A stretch of DNA of 46,526 bases, taken from assembly GCF_000372805.1 (NCBI RefSeq), contig NZ_KB889873.1:1-46526 (forward strand), written 5' to 3'. This stretch comes from Marinobacter gelidimuriae (lineage in GTDB: Bacteria > Pseudomonadota > Gammaproteobacteria > Pseudomonadales > Oleiphilaceae). Shown here piece by piece: positions 8,434-19,084 of the stretch (position 1 is its first letter; each line of letters starts with the position of its first letter). Below the pieces are notes generated by a model, which was not told the DNA's origin, made no database searches, and saw nothing but the letters and a program-made list of their open reading frames with translations. Position numbers and translations under genes: made by a program.

Positions 8434-8784
8434 ATGTCTAAACATAATCGCCTATCCGCAATAATTCCGATAACATCCGACGCTAGGTCCGATGTTCGAA
8501 AGCTGGGTGGCATTCTCATAGACGCCGGACCTGCCGCACTGTCAACCATAAATTTACGCGTTGGTATGCTGGTGACGCACGCTCCCTTAAATCCAAAAAT
8601 GATTTTGGAAAACCGCCGCATGGTCACCGAAAAACTCGCTGCGCTCTGGGACACAGGGCTAGAGGTGCAAATGGCGTGGTTAGATATGCTATCCGGCGGC
8701 CACACGCCTTGGTGGACAACCAGCTTGCGCATCCTTGAACCCCTTCATAAACGTGCTATCGATAACTCAAAACGCCTTTCTTGA
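8434..8784 (+). CDS. Phasin-like hypothetical protein
   Basis: 116 residues, helical, soluble, no signal peptide. The sequence TEKLAALWDTGLEVQMAWLDMLSGGHTPWW followed by a short amphipathic helix resembles proteins annotated as polyhydroxyalkanoate granule-associated phasins, which coat storage granules. No other polyester gene is nearby. The ATG at 8434 is preceded by GGAAAG; an earlier in-frame ATG at 8365 lacks a site. Identification is from overall pattern only. Confidence 0.5.
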   Translation: MSKHNRLSAIIPITSDARSDVRKLGGILIDAGPAALSTINLRVGMLVTHAPLNPKMILENRRMVTEKLAALWDTGLEVQMAWLDMLSGGHTPWWTTSLRILEPLHKRAIDNSKRLS

Positions 8785-8822
8785 GAAAGCTGAGGCAGGC
8801 TCAACTAGACCGATTGCTGCTC

Positions 8823-9572
8823 TCATCCAGCTTGGACCTGCTCCCGATATAACGCTCTGCCCAAGGCCTGGAAGTAGTTTTCAAACGCTTCGTTGATAGC
8901 CTCTCTGTGCTGGCCCCTTGGGTACAGCCCCGCCTTTGCCTCATCCGAATAAACAGTGCCACTTACCAGAAAACTATTGCTGGGCCTGCTGTCTTCAACA
9001 AAGGCTTCAAAGGCCCGCGCGCAGAGCTCCTCCGGCCGAGCGTAATACAGCGCCTTCAGTTTCTTATCTGCTTGTTGCGAGCACTGAAACTGATCACTGG
9101 GTTCAGTGCCGCTCTCGTTCAGTAAAATGGTGCTAAAGCAGTGTCCCAAACGTTTGTTTAATGGATGTTGTTTCTGTTTTTTGCTGTCAAGCCATGCACC
9201 AGACGCAAAGCCATGCTTGACCGGGTCGTGGAAGGCCTTGTTGCCCATATAGTGGTCGAAAGCATGAAACCACTCATGGGCCAGGCTACCCGCGCCGGCA
9301 TTTTTGGCCAGCGCCAGTTGCCGTGTCGCCGGAATATAGTGTGCAGCCACACCAGGGCGCCCACCAATGCCGTACTGGAGGCTAAGCGTGCTCCGTAACG
9401 AAATCAGCAGCTCTGGACTCTTGAGGATTGTCATCAAATCGCACAGCGCCTGGTAGAAGCGCACTGCCGCAAAATCACGCTCTTCTGGCGTAACCCAACG
9501 ACCGACTTCAATACTGCGAAAATCAAACTGGCGTCTGATCGTGACGAAAGATGTCGCGGTAGCGGTCATCAT
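8823..9572 (-). CDS. CLCA_X / LPD1-like protein with a zincin motif
   Basis: 249 residues. Around residues 100-120 lies SLAHEWFHAFDHYMG, an HExxH zinc-peptidase motif of the LPD1 type found in large phage and mobile-element polyproteins and in the small CLCA_X family. A later acidic helix (RPEELCARAFEAFVED) could supply the third metal ligand. I chose the ATG at 9572 because GGTGA lies five bases upstream; a GTG at 9581 and ATG at 9569 are alternatives. A perfect LexA-type box sits 15 bp upstream, so the gene is probably DNA-damage induced. The substrate is unknown. It stands alone, convergent with the phasin-like gene. Confidence 0.65.
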   Translation of the reverse strand: MMTATATSFVTIRRQFDFRSIEVGRWVTPEERDFAAVRFYQALCDLMTILKSPELLISLRSTLSLQYGIGGRPGVAAHYIPATRQLALAKNAGAGSLAHEWFHAFDHYMGNKAFHDPVKHGFASGAWLDSKKQKQHPLNKRLGHCFSTILLNESGTEPSDQFQCSQQADKKLKALYYARPEELCARAFEAFVEDSRPSNSFLVSGTVYSDEAKAGLYPRGQHREAINEAFENYFQALGRALYREQVQAG

Positions 9573-9587
9573 GATTTTCACCGATTA

Positions 9588-9603
9588 CTGTTTATTTATA
9601 CAG
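9588..9603 (-). promoter_or_regulatory. LexA (SOS) box of the zincin-like gene
   Basis: CTGTTTATTTATACAG matches the gammaproteobacterial LexA consensus CTGT-N8-ACAG at every fixed base, has an AT-rich core and is flanked by symmetric TA. It ends 15 bp from the zincin-like start codon and contains a -10-like TATAAA on the minus strand, as expected for a repressed SOS promoter. Confidence 0.75.
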
Positions 9604-9782
9604 TATTCTGAAGTGAAATTGCGGATGGGTCAAATCTGCAAACGAAAAACCAGTGAAGGTCGTGTTCGACCAAAGTCACTTTCAATTACCAATTTGGTCT
9701 TGTGTACAAAACCACCCTGCCTGAATAGCAGCGGCTCGTTCGTCGCATGAAGCCCGTGGCGCAAATCAGCACGGGCACTGCG

Positions 9783-10310
9783 TTATTTCGCAGACAACAG
9801 ACTCGTCAGCAATGCCCACAAACGGTTGGGTTTTACCGGCTTGTTTAAAATCGGTAACCCCTGCGCCCGCATCAGCGTGCGCAGTTCATCGCCCCGATCT
9901 GCGGTAATCAGGGCCGCTGGCACAGGCGTGCCCAATAGCTTCCGTATCGCTGAAATGGCCTGCCAGCCTGTTTTTTTATCATCCAGGTGGTAATCGGCGA
10001 GCAGCGCCGCGGGAACGTTGTTTGTCTGCCGCAGGTACTCCAAAGCCTGATGTTCGTCAGGACTGGCGATTACCAAACAGCCCCAGCGCTCCAGCAACAG
10101 CTTCATACTCGCAAGTATGGCCGGCTCATTATCAATCACCATTACCCAAATGCCAGCGAAGCCGTGAACAAAGCTGGGCACAATTTCAGTGGCCGGCAAC
10201 GCGGCTCGACGGGCTGACTGCATGTCCACCGGCAGCACCAGCGCAAACCGCGAACCTCTGCCCGGCCGCGAAACCACGTCTATCGATGGGCAACAAACGC
10301 GCGCTGTGGC
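9783..10310 (-). pseudogene. Hybrid sensor histidine kinase, C-terminal remnant
   Basis: The remnant starts within the last strand of the histidine-kinase ATPase domain ([18 protein letters not shown]) and continues into a complete receiver domain: VMVIDNEPAILASMKLLLERWGC, phosphoacceptor Asp in LLADYHLDD, and the conserved Lys in LNKPVKP. Everything upstream (sensor, PAS, dimerisation helix, most of the ATPase domain) is gone, replaced at about 10300-10320 by a pqqC fragment. Kinases of this build regulate PQQ-dependent alcohol oxidation in pseudomonads, which fits its neighbours. No start codon with a ribosome site remains. Confidence 0.75.
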
Positions 10311-10773
10311 AAGGCAGCGCTGGTAAAATATTCCAGCGTAATCGCCAGACCATGTTCCACATCGCGACGGGCTTCCGACAGGCGTTTGCGGAAATAGCTA
10401 TAACCGACCTCGTCAATCCACGGGTAGTGCTGGGGCCAACTGTCCAGGCGGGACTGGTGGATTTCCGGCGCAAACAGCTCAGTCAGCGAAGAACAGGCCG
10501 CTTCTTGCCAGGTCGCGCGGCGGGCAAAGTTCAGGTAGGCGTCGACCGCAAAACGCACGCCGGGCAGCACGTGGCGCTGGTCGATCACTTCTTCCCGAGT
10601 CAGCCCCACGGCTTCCGCCAGGCACAGCCAGGCTTCAATGCCGCCCACATCACCGTCGTGACCATCGTGGTCAAGAATGCGCTGAACCCATTGCTTGCGC
10701 ACGCTGGCGTCGGGGCAATTGGCCATAATGGTCGCGTCTTTACGCGGGATCATCACCTGATAATAATAGCGGT
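10311..10773 (-). pseudogene. pqqC: pqqC (pyrroloquinoline-quinone synthase), internal fragment
   Basis: About 155 residues from the middle of PqqC are clear: [81 protein letters not shown] and [24 protein letters not shown]. The usual ~90 N-terminal residues and the C-terminal helix (about 25 residues) are missing. The left and right ends join a hybrid-kinase fragment and a pqqB fragment, in other frames. PqqC catalyses the final oxidation/ring closure of PQQ; this copy cannot be functional. Confidence 0.88.
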
Positions 10774-11084
10774 AGGCCTTCGCGCAGGGTCAGCAGGCCG
10801 GTTGTGTGGTCCACCTGGCTGTCGATCAACAGTACGGCTGCAATACCGGTGTCGCGCAGCGCACGCGCCGGCTGCATGGCAGGAAACGACGCCAGCTGGG
10901 CACGAATATCGGGGGAGGCGTTAAAGAGAATCCAGCGTTCGCCGTCTTCACTAACCGCGATGGATGACTGGGTGCGTGCGTGGGCGTTAACAATGCCTTT
11001 TCGCAAACCGTCGCAATTCGCACAATTGCAGTTCCACTGGGGGAAACCGCCGCCTGCCGCTGAACCAAGAACCTGAATATACAT
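10774..11084 (-). pseudogene. pqqB: pqqB, N-terminal fragment
   Basis: From the ATG at 11084 (CCGGAG upstream) the frame gives the well-conserved PqqB beginning [20 protein letters not shown] and continues through [16 protein letters not shown] to [13 protein letters not shown], about 100 of the usual ~300 residues. Near 10774 it runs into pqqC sequence in another frame and terminates at 10740. PqqB is a metallo-beta-lactamase-fold hydroxylase in PQQ assembly. No pqqA peptide gene is visible upstream; a palindromic repeat lies there instead. Confidence 0.88.
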
Positions 11085-11152
11085 AAGCAGAAGCTCCGGA
11101 AGTAAAACAGCCAGCGCCGGGCAAGCCGAAGGAGCCCCTTTCATCACCAATC

Positions 11153-11177
11153 GGGGACAGATTTCAAATCTGTCCCC
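11153..11177. repeat. Palindromic repeat, copy 1
   Basis: Twelve-base arm GGGGACAGATTT, one central base C, then the exact complement (AAATCTGTCCCC). It sits between the putP stop and the pqqB fragment. First of eleven related copies in this window. Confidence 0.9.
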
Positions 11178-11189
11178 TATCTTCTTCGT

Positions 11190-12680
11190 TTACCGTTCGA
11201 TGTGCTGATATTCACCGGTATCAGCCGTCATGCTGCTTACAGCCATGATCGCAATCCAGGAAGCGATAAAGCCAGGAATGATCGCGTAAACACCCGGACC
11301 CCCCATGAACTCACTACCCCAGCCCAGTGAAATCCAGACCATAACAGTAACCGCACCCACAACCAGACCAGCGATGGCACCGGCACCGTTAGTGCGCGAC
11401 CACATCAGCGACAGCAGAATCAGCGGACCAAACGCGGCACCGAAGCCTGCCCAGGCGTTACTGACCAGCCCCAAAACCTGAGAGTCGGGATCAGATGCAA
11501 TAAACGCGGCAACCAGGCCAACCAGAACCACACAAACACGACCAACGTTCACGCACTCGCGATCAGTTGCGTCTTTGCGCAGGAACAGGCGATAGAAGTC
11601 TTCCGTCAAAGAAGACGAGGACACCAGAAGCTGACTGGAAATGGTACTCATAACCGCAGCCAACAGCGCAGCATAGAGGAAACCCGTAATCAGCGGGTGG
11701 AACAACAGATCAGACAAGATGATAAAGATGGTTTCCGGATCATCAATCGCCATACCGGTGCGCACCGCATAGGCCCGACCAAAGATACCCAGAGAGATGG
11801 CACCAATCAGCGAAATCGCCATCCAGCCCATACCGATGTTACGGGCAACCGGAACTTCTTTAAGGGTACGAATAGCCATAAAGCGCACGATGATATGAGG
11901 TTGACCAAAATAACCCAGGCCCCAGGTAACCGCAGAAAGCCATCCGATAAAGGTCAGCCCCTCTGTCCAGGACAAGAGCGTCGGGTCGATTTCATTCAAG
12001 GTCTGAGCCGCCTGCGCATAACCGCCGCCGCCTTCACCAAACAGCACAACCGCCGGCATAAGAACCAGCGCCAACATCATGATGACGCCCTGAACAAAGT
12101 CCGTCATGCTCACTGCTAGAAAACCACCAATAACCGTGTACACCAGTACCACGCCCAGTGTGATGATAATACCCACGGCGTAGTCGCCCAGGCCACCGAA
12201 GTTGAAGATTCCGGAAAACGCACTTTCGAACAGCTTACCGCCAGCAACCAGGCCAGACGCGGTGTAAACGGCAAAGAAGATAACGATGACGATTGCCGAC
12301 ACTGTGCGCAATGACAGCGCCTGAGTCGGGAACCGATTTGCCAGAAAGGACGGAATGGTAATGGCATTACCATAATGGACCGTTTGTTCGCGCAGTCGGG
12401 GCGCAACTAGCGTCCAGTTGACGAACGCGCCCACAAACAGGCCAATACCGATCCAGGCTGAGGCCAAACCAGATACGTACAACGCACCCGGAAGACCCAG
12501 AAGTAACCATCCGCTCATGTCCGAAGCGCCAGCCGAAAGGGCCGCCACTTTTGGACTAAGCGATCGCCCACCCAACATGTAATCTTCGGATGAGGACGTA
12601 GATGTGCGCATCGCATAAATGCCGATAGCAATCATGAGCGCAAAATAACCAATTAGACTGATCCAAACGCCAATAGCCAT
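11190..12680 (-). CDS. putP: Sodium/proline symporter
   Basis: 496 residues with about thirteen membrane helices of the SSS (sodium:solute symporter) family. Characteristic segments are SSEDYMLGGRSLSPKVAALSAGASDMSGWLLLGLPG near the N-terminus and the SSQLLVSSSSLTEDFYR region near residue 340, typical of PutP. It imports L-proline with sodium. The ATG at 12680 is placed just after a strong GGAGGAGT site. It follows putA on the same strand, as in proline-use operons, and appears intact although putA is broken. Confidence 0.93.
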   Translation of the reverse strand: MAIGVWISLIGYFALMIAIGIYAMRTSTSSSEDYMLGGRSLSPKVAALSAGASDMSGWLLLGLPGALYVSGLASAWIGIGLFVGAFVNWTLVAPRLREQTVHYGNAITIPSFLANRFPTQALSLRTVSAIVIVIFFAVYTASGLVAGGKLFESAFSGIFNFGGLGDYAVGIIITLGVVLVYTVIGGFLAVSMTDFVQGVIMMLALVLMPAVVLFGEGGGGYAQAAQTLNEIDPTLLSWTEGLTFIGWLSAVTWGLGYFGQPHIIVRFMAIRTLKEVPVARNIGMGWMAISLIGAISLGIFGRAYAVRTGMAIDDPETIFIILSDLLFHPLITGFLYAALLAAVMSTISSQLLVSSSSLTEDFYRLFLRKDATDRECVNVGRVCVVLVGLVAAFIASDPDSQVLGLVSNAWAGFGAAFGPLILLSLMWSRTNGAGAIAGLVVGAVTVMVWISLGWGSEFMGGPGVYAIIPGFIASWIAIMAVSSMTADTGEYQHIER

Positions 12681-12854
12681 GAAACTCCTCCAGTTCAAAT
12701 AGGACGGAATCAACTCCGACCGTTCGGCGCATTCACCCGGTAAATTCAGATGGTCGCACCGTTTGTTTTTTTAAATTTTCTTTGTTTTCGCCTGATAAAG
12801 CTCGACTACTTACAACGTATGCCTCGACATCACAACACTTACTGCCTCCCAACC

Positions 12855-12884
12855 GTTTCATTTCGTTTAATTTCATTTCGTTTC
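12855..12884. repeat. 5-bp-period degenerate tandem array (RTTTC/RTTTA)
   Basis: Six five-base units (GTTTC ATTTC GTTTA ATTTC ATTTC GTTTC) lie between putA and putP, about 175 bp upstream of the putP start. No function is evident. Confidence 0.7.
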
Positions 12885-12926
12885 GTGCTCTTTCCATTCC
12901 CTACTGACTTAAGAGCATCTCACCCC

Positions 12927-15110
12927 TCAAACCTTTTCAATACCCAGCGACAGCAATGATGCATTACCGCCTACCGCTGTGGTGTTAATCGTGCGAGTAC
13001 GTTCGGTAGCGAAACGTAACACGTAGTGTGGGCCACCCGCTTTCGGGCCCGTGCCAGACAACCCGCGCCCACCAAATGGTTGCACCCCAACCACCGCACC
13101 AATTTGATTACGGTTAACGTAGCAATTGCCCACTTTTACCCGGCGTTCGATGTAGGCGGCGGTGGACTCGCTGCGGCTGTGAATACCCAGCGTGAGGCCG
13201 TAACCGGTGGCGTTGATTTCGTCGATAACCTTGTCGAGCTGTTCTGCCTCATAGCGCACCAGGTGCAAAATGGGACCGAAATGCTCACCATCCAAATCAT
13301 TAATACTGCTAATGCCGTAGGCAGACGGAGCTACAAAATAACCTGTAGAACAATCGCTTGGCAACTCACTACGGCCAATAAACCGAGCGTTAGCTTCAAG
13401 ATTGGCCAAGTGTTTCTCAAGATTCTCTTTAGCTTCCTGGTCAATCACCGGACCCACGTCAGTGCTGTGGCTTTACGGGTTGCCGACCACCAGCTCATTC
13501 ATAGCGCCCGCCAAAAGGGTTTCCATGCGATCGGCTACGTCTTGTTGAACGTAAAGAACCCGCAATGCTGAACAGCACTGACCCGCACTGGCGAACGCAG
13601 ACTGCACCACGTCGCGCACAACCTGTTCCGGTAAGGCGCTGCTGTCAACAATCATCGCGTTCTGGCCGCCGGTTTCGGCAATCAACGGCACAATAGCACC
13701 AGTGCGTTCCGCCAGCGTGCGGTTCAACACCCGTGCAACCTGGGTCGAACCGGTAAAGCAGACGCCGGCGATGCGCGAATCCGGCGTCAGCACTTTACCG
13801 AGTCTGGCGCCGTCGCCCGGCAGGAACTGCAGCACATTGGCCGGGAAACCGGCTTCCAGCATCAGCTCCATACCCCGCATGGCCACCAGGCTGGTCTGCT
13901 CTGCGGGTTTTGCAATCACGGTGTTACCCGCTACCAGGGCAGCCATAATCTGGCCGGTGTAAATAGCCAGCGGAAAGTTCCAGGGGCTGATGCACAGGAA
14001 AACGCCGCGGCCTTCCATGTACAGCTCGTTACTTTCGCCGGTGGGCCCTGGCAGTGCGATGGCTTTGGCAAAGCGGGCACGGCCATCGTTGGCGTAGTAG
14101 CGGCAGAAATCGACGGCTTCACGCACTTCGTCAATACCGTCCTGCATGGTTTTTCCAGCTTCCTGGCAGCACAGAGCCATCAGCTCTTCCATGTGCTTTT
14201 CCATCAGGTTCGCGAACTTTTCAAGGCACAGAGCGCGCACTTCCGTTTTATCGCCGTCGCTGCGGCGCTCGCCAAAAATATCCATAGGCCCAGGAATGCG
14301 ACTGCTCGCCAGCGAGTCGTATTTCTGCAGTTCCTGCACCGGGTTTTGCACCAGGTCTTCAATCGGCGTACCGGCATCGACCAAGCGATGTACGAACGAG
14401 GAGTTGGCACCATTTTCCAGCAACCGGCGAACCAGATACGGCAGTAGATCTTTATGGGCACCCACCGGGGCATAGATACGAACCGGAATGTCGTGTTCTT
14501 GAAGAATGCTGTTGTACAGGGCGTCACCCATACCGTGCAGGCGCTGGAACTCAATTTTACGATTGCGCTTCTTGGCCATAGCCAGAACCGCCGCAACCGT
14601 GTGTGCGTTATGACTCGCAAGCTGTGGGTGCAGAGCTGACAGCTTGATGGAAATCGACGGCCGCGGGGCGTTATTTTGCGGATAAGGATCGTTGCCTACC
14701 GCCTCAATCGCCTGTAAATAATCTTTCAGGTAGCGGTCAGCATCATCTTGCGTCATCGCGGCTTCGCCGAGCATGTCGAAGGAATAGCTGTAACCCATCT
14801 TGCGGTAATCACGAGCCTGTTTCAGGGCTTCGTTGATGTCACGGCCCAATACAAACTGCTTGCCCATAATGGCCATGGCTTGGTTCATGGCGCTGCGAAT
14901 CACCGGCTCGCCGCTGCGTTTAACCAAGCGATTCCAGACGTTCGACGGTGAACCATCGAGGCGCTTGTCCATCTTCACCACACGGCCGGTCAGCATCAGG
15001 CCCCAAGTGGAGGCGTTAACCAGTGTCGATTCACTGCGCCCAACGTGTTTTTCCAGTCAGCGCTCAACATTTTGTCTCTGATCAGCGCCTTTCGGGATTC
15101 ACTCGTGTGC
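12927..15110 (-). pseudogene. putA: putA (proline dehydrogenase / P5C dehydrogenase), multiply disrupted
   Basis: Most of the aldehyde dehydrogenase half is present, including the active-site Cys (SAGQCCSALRVL) and Glu (LIAETGGQNAMIV), and its C-terminus is normal. Lesions seen: a TAA stop at 13473-13475 within ELVVGNP*SHSTDVGPVID, with the same frame continuing; an in-frame loss of about 150 residues of the proline dehydrogenase barrel (SALHP joined directly to QLASHNAHT), removing the flavin/proline-binding core; a further loss of about 75 residues between the two domains (FGERRSDG to EVRALCLEKF); a frame change near 15035 in the ADWKNTLG / GRSESTLVNASTWG region; and absence of the N-terminal ~150-200 residues, with sequence ending near tmk. 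Sizes are estimates from memory of E. coli PutA. Confidence 0.9.
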
Positions 15111-15158
15111 ACGGAGAATCCGCGTACCACCAAAGTAAAGCAGTCATCGCGCAAAGAT

Positions 15159-16912
<1,754 letters not shown>

Positions 16913-16917
16913 GGAAT

Positions 16918-17778
16918 CTATTCCAGAGTGGTCAGCAGGTCACAGATTGTCGCAAGTCCGCCGGTGACAGGCAAATGAGCATTAGCCAATTGATAAACCG
17001 GCACCACACCCAGCACGCTACTGAGCAAATACAGACCTTCGCAGGCCGGCACCCTAAGGTCAGCCAGCCTGAGCGAACGCTCCAATACCGGTTCACCGCG
17101 GCGGCGCAGGCAATCAAGCACCCACTGGCGCATCACACCGTCTACCGCCAGAGCCGTTGCCGGCGGCGTTATCCATCCGGCCGTGGTTTTTACCAGTACA
17201 TTGGTTCTGGTGCCCTCTACCAGGCAATCATTGTGGTCACACATGATTAACTCGAAAACCCCATCGGTCAGTTCACGAGCCGCCATCACCTGCTCCAGGC
17301 GATTCAGGGTTTTCATACCGGCCAGCTGCGGGTTAACCGTTAACCTTTGCCGTGCAATATCCGCGACCACCCCCGTTGCCGGAGGCAGTGGCGGCAAAGG
17401 CCCGGCACTGATCAGCAACTGCGGGCGACTGTTACTGTCTGGGCGATAGCCGCGCCCGCCCGGGCCACGGCTAAGAATCAGCTTCAGCACCCAGCCACCT
17501 TTCCCGGGCCAGCCGTCTTTCCCGGAATAGGCGTCAGATTTTTCGCCAAAACCCGGAGCATAGCGTTCCGCCGCCAATTGGCAGGCGCGGCTCAGGGCAT
17601 CGTGGCCAACCGTGATACCCAGGCGTTCGGCATCGGCCAGCAGTCGGCGCTGGTGGCGGCCCAGCAGTGCGCCACGCCGACCCTGCATGCGAATGGTTTC
17701 AAACAGTCCGTCACCATAGGCCAGCCCGCGGTCATTCGCTGCCAGCCCGCCCTCTTCCGCCCACACAACATTCACCAC
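16918..17778 (-). CDS. pabC: Aminodeoxychorismate lyase
   Basis: 286 residues, fold-type IV PLP enzyme. Near the N-terminus is NDRGLAYGDGLFETIR, and the likely PLP lysine is in LAGMKTLNRLEQV (around residue 155). EGTRTNVLV matches the cofactor phosphate-binding loop. It releases pyruvate from 4-amino-4-deoxychorismate to give p-aminobenzoate for folate. A Gly/Lys-rich stretch (about residues 78-92) looks like a small insertion. The start is GTG at 17778 preceded by GGGAAG. In related genomes fabF separates this gene from acpP; here only a terminator and a direct repeat do. Confidence 0.9.
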   Translation of the reverse strand: MVNVVWAEEGGLAANDRGLAYGDGLFETIRMQGRRGALLGRHQRRLLADAERLGITVGHDALSRACQLAAERYAPGFGEKSDAYSGKDGWPGKGGWVLKLILSRGPGGRGYRPDSNSRPQLLISAGPLPPLPPATGVVADIARQRLTVNPQLAGMKTLNRLEQVMAARELTDGVFELIMCDHNDCLVEGTRTNVLVKTTAGWITPPATALAVDGVMRQWVLDCLRRRGEPVLERSLRLADLRVPACEGLYLLSSVLGVVPVYQLANAHLPVTGGLATICDLLTTLE

Positions 17779-17779
17779 C

Positions 17780-17828
17780 TTCCCGCTCCCACTTTCGATT
17801 CCTTCTCTTTTCCCGCTTCCGCTTTCGA
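17780..17828. repeat. 30-bp-period imperfect direct repeat before pabC
   Basis: TTCCCGCTCCCACTTTCGA (17780-17798) recurs as TTCCCGCTTCCGCTTTCGA (17810-17828), 17 of 19 bases the same. On the coding strand it is a purine-rich tract covering the pabC ribosome-binding region. Confidence 0.7.
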
Positions 17829-17844
17829 GCCGATTTTTGCCAAT

Positions 17845-17883
17845 AAAAAAGCCGCGCCTTGAGTTACCAAGGGCGGCTTTTTT
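17845..17883 (-). terminator. Rho-independent terminator after acpP
   Basis: AAAAAAGCCGC and GCGGCTTTTTT flank an imperfect inner stem (GCCTTGAGTTACCAAGGGC). On the minus strand it ends in a T6 run 24 bp after the acpP stop, so acpP transcripts should end here. It also looks usable in the other direction. Confidence 0.8.
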
Positions 17884-17906
17884 ATTGCCTACAGAACGTC
17901 AGCGTA

Positions 17907-18140
17907 TCAGGTATGCGATACGATGTAGTCGATGGCATTCTGAACGCTGGCCAGTTTTTCGGCTTCTTCGTCAGGAATTTCAGTTTCAAATTCCTCTTCC
18001 AACGCCATAACCAGCTCAACGGTGTCCAGTGAGTCAGCGCCCAAATCTTCAACAAAAGAAGATGAGTTCTGAACTTCGGACTCTTTAACGCCCAACTGCT
18101 CACAAACAATCTTCTTAACGCGCTCTTCAACTGTACTCAT
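17907..18140 (-). CDS. acpP: Acyl carrier protein
   Basis: 77 residues, acidic four-helix protein. The 4'-phosphopantetheine attachment serine lies in [19 protein letters not shown] (about residue 37). It carries growing acyl chains for fatty acid synthesis. The ATG at 18140 has a GAGGA site immediately upstream; the frame extends further upstream without a plausible start. It follows fabG, and a terminator follows it. Confidence 0.97.
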   Translation of the reverse strand: MSTVEERVKKIVCEQLGVKESEVQNSSSFVEDLGADSLDTVELVMALEEEFETEIPDEEAEKLASVQNAIDYIVSHT

Positions 18141-18273
18141 AATGTCCTCACTTTGTGTGTCAACCAAGCAACCAATTGCTGCTAGTTTAGTGTATAGCCT
18201 AACTGCAAACAAGCAGCGGCTGTTGGTAACCAATTGTGCGCCAAGGGTTTACCGCACATGCCCGCCTGCGGGC

Positions 18274-19017
18274 TTAACCCATGTACATACCGCCGTTTAC
18301 GTGAATGGTTTCACCCGTCACATAGGCAGCTGCATTCGATGCCAGAAACGCGACAACTGCCGCGACTTCTTCCGGCTCACCCAAACGACCCGCGGGAATA
18401 ACGTTCAGCATAGCGTCACGCTGACCGTCGTCCAGTTTACGGGTCATATCAGTATCAATAAACCCTGGAGCCACACAGTTGGCGGTAATTCCACGGGCAG
18501 ACATTTCTTTTGCCAGGCTCCTGGTAAAACCTTCTACACCGGCCTTGGCCGCGCAGTAGTTACCTTGGCCCGCGTTACCCATGCTGGCAACCACCGAGCT
18601 GATATTAATCACCCGGCCCCAGCGCGCTTTTGCCATACCGCGCAGTACCGCTTTACTGGTGCGGTATACGCTGGTCAGGTTGGTTTCCAGCACATCGGCC
18701 CAGTCATCATCTTTTAAACGTAGTAGAAGGTTATCACGGGTAATGCCGGCGTTATTGACCAGAATCAGCGGAGCGCCAGATTTTTCAGCGATCGTTTTCA
18801 GACCGTTTTCAATGCTCTTCGGGTCGGCAACGTTCATCACCAAACCGTAGCCTTTGAAGCCACCGGCCTGCAATTCGGCGCTGATCGATTCAGCACCTGC
18901 GGTGGTGGTGGCGGTACCGATCACTTCGGCACCCTGCTCTGCCAAAGCCCGGGCTACGGCTTTACCAATTCCCCGGGTAGCACCGGTAACCAGTGCAACT
19001 TTGCCTTCCAGAGACAT
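18274..19017 (-). CDS. fabG: 3-oxoacyl-[acyl-carrier-protein] reductase
   Basis: 247 residues, short-chain dehydrogenase. NADPH-binding TGATRGIG (about 11-18), NNAG (about 89), catalytic Ser in INISSV (about 141), and the Tyr/Lys pair in NYCAAKAGVEGF (about 154/158) are all present, and the C-terminus VTGETIHVNGGMYMG is canonical. It reduces 3-oxoacyl-ACP in each elongation cycle. It lies 68 bp downstream of fabD. Confidence 0.96.
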   Translation of the reverse strand: MSLEGKVALVTGATRGIGKAVARALAEQGAEVIGTATTTAGAESISAELQAGGFKGYGLVMNVADPKSIENGLKTIAEKSGAPLILVNNAGITRDNLLLRLKDDDWADVLETNLTSVYRTSKAVLRGMAKARWGRVINISSVVASMGNAGQGNYCAAKAGVEGFTRSLAKEMSARGITANCVAPGFIDTDMTRKLDDGQRDAMLNVIPAGRLGEPEEVAAVVAFLASNAAAYVTGETIHVNGGMYMG

Positions 19018-19084
19018 GCAATGCTTCCTTATTCAGTATTCAGTGCGAATTTATAGTTGAATAATCAACAGATTCAGCCTGTTT

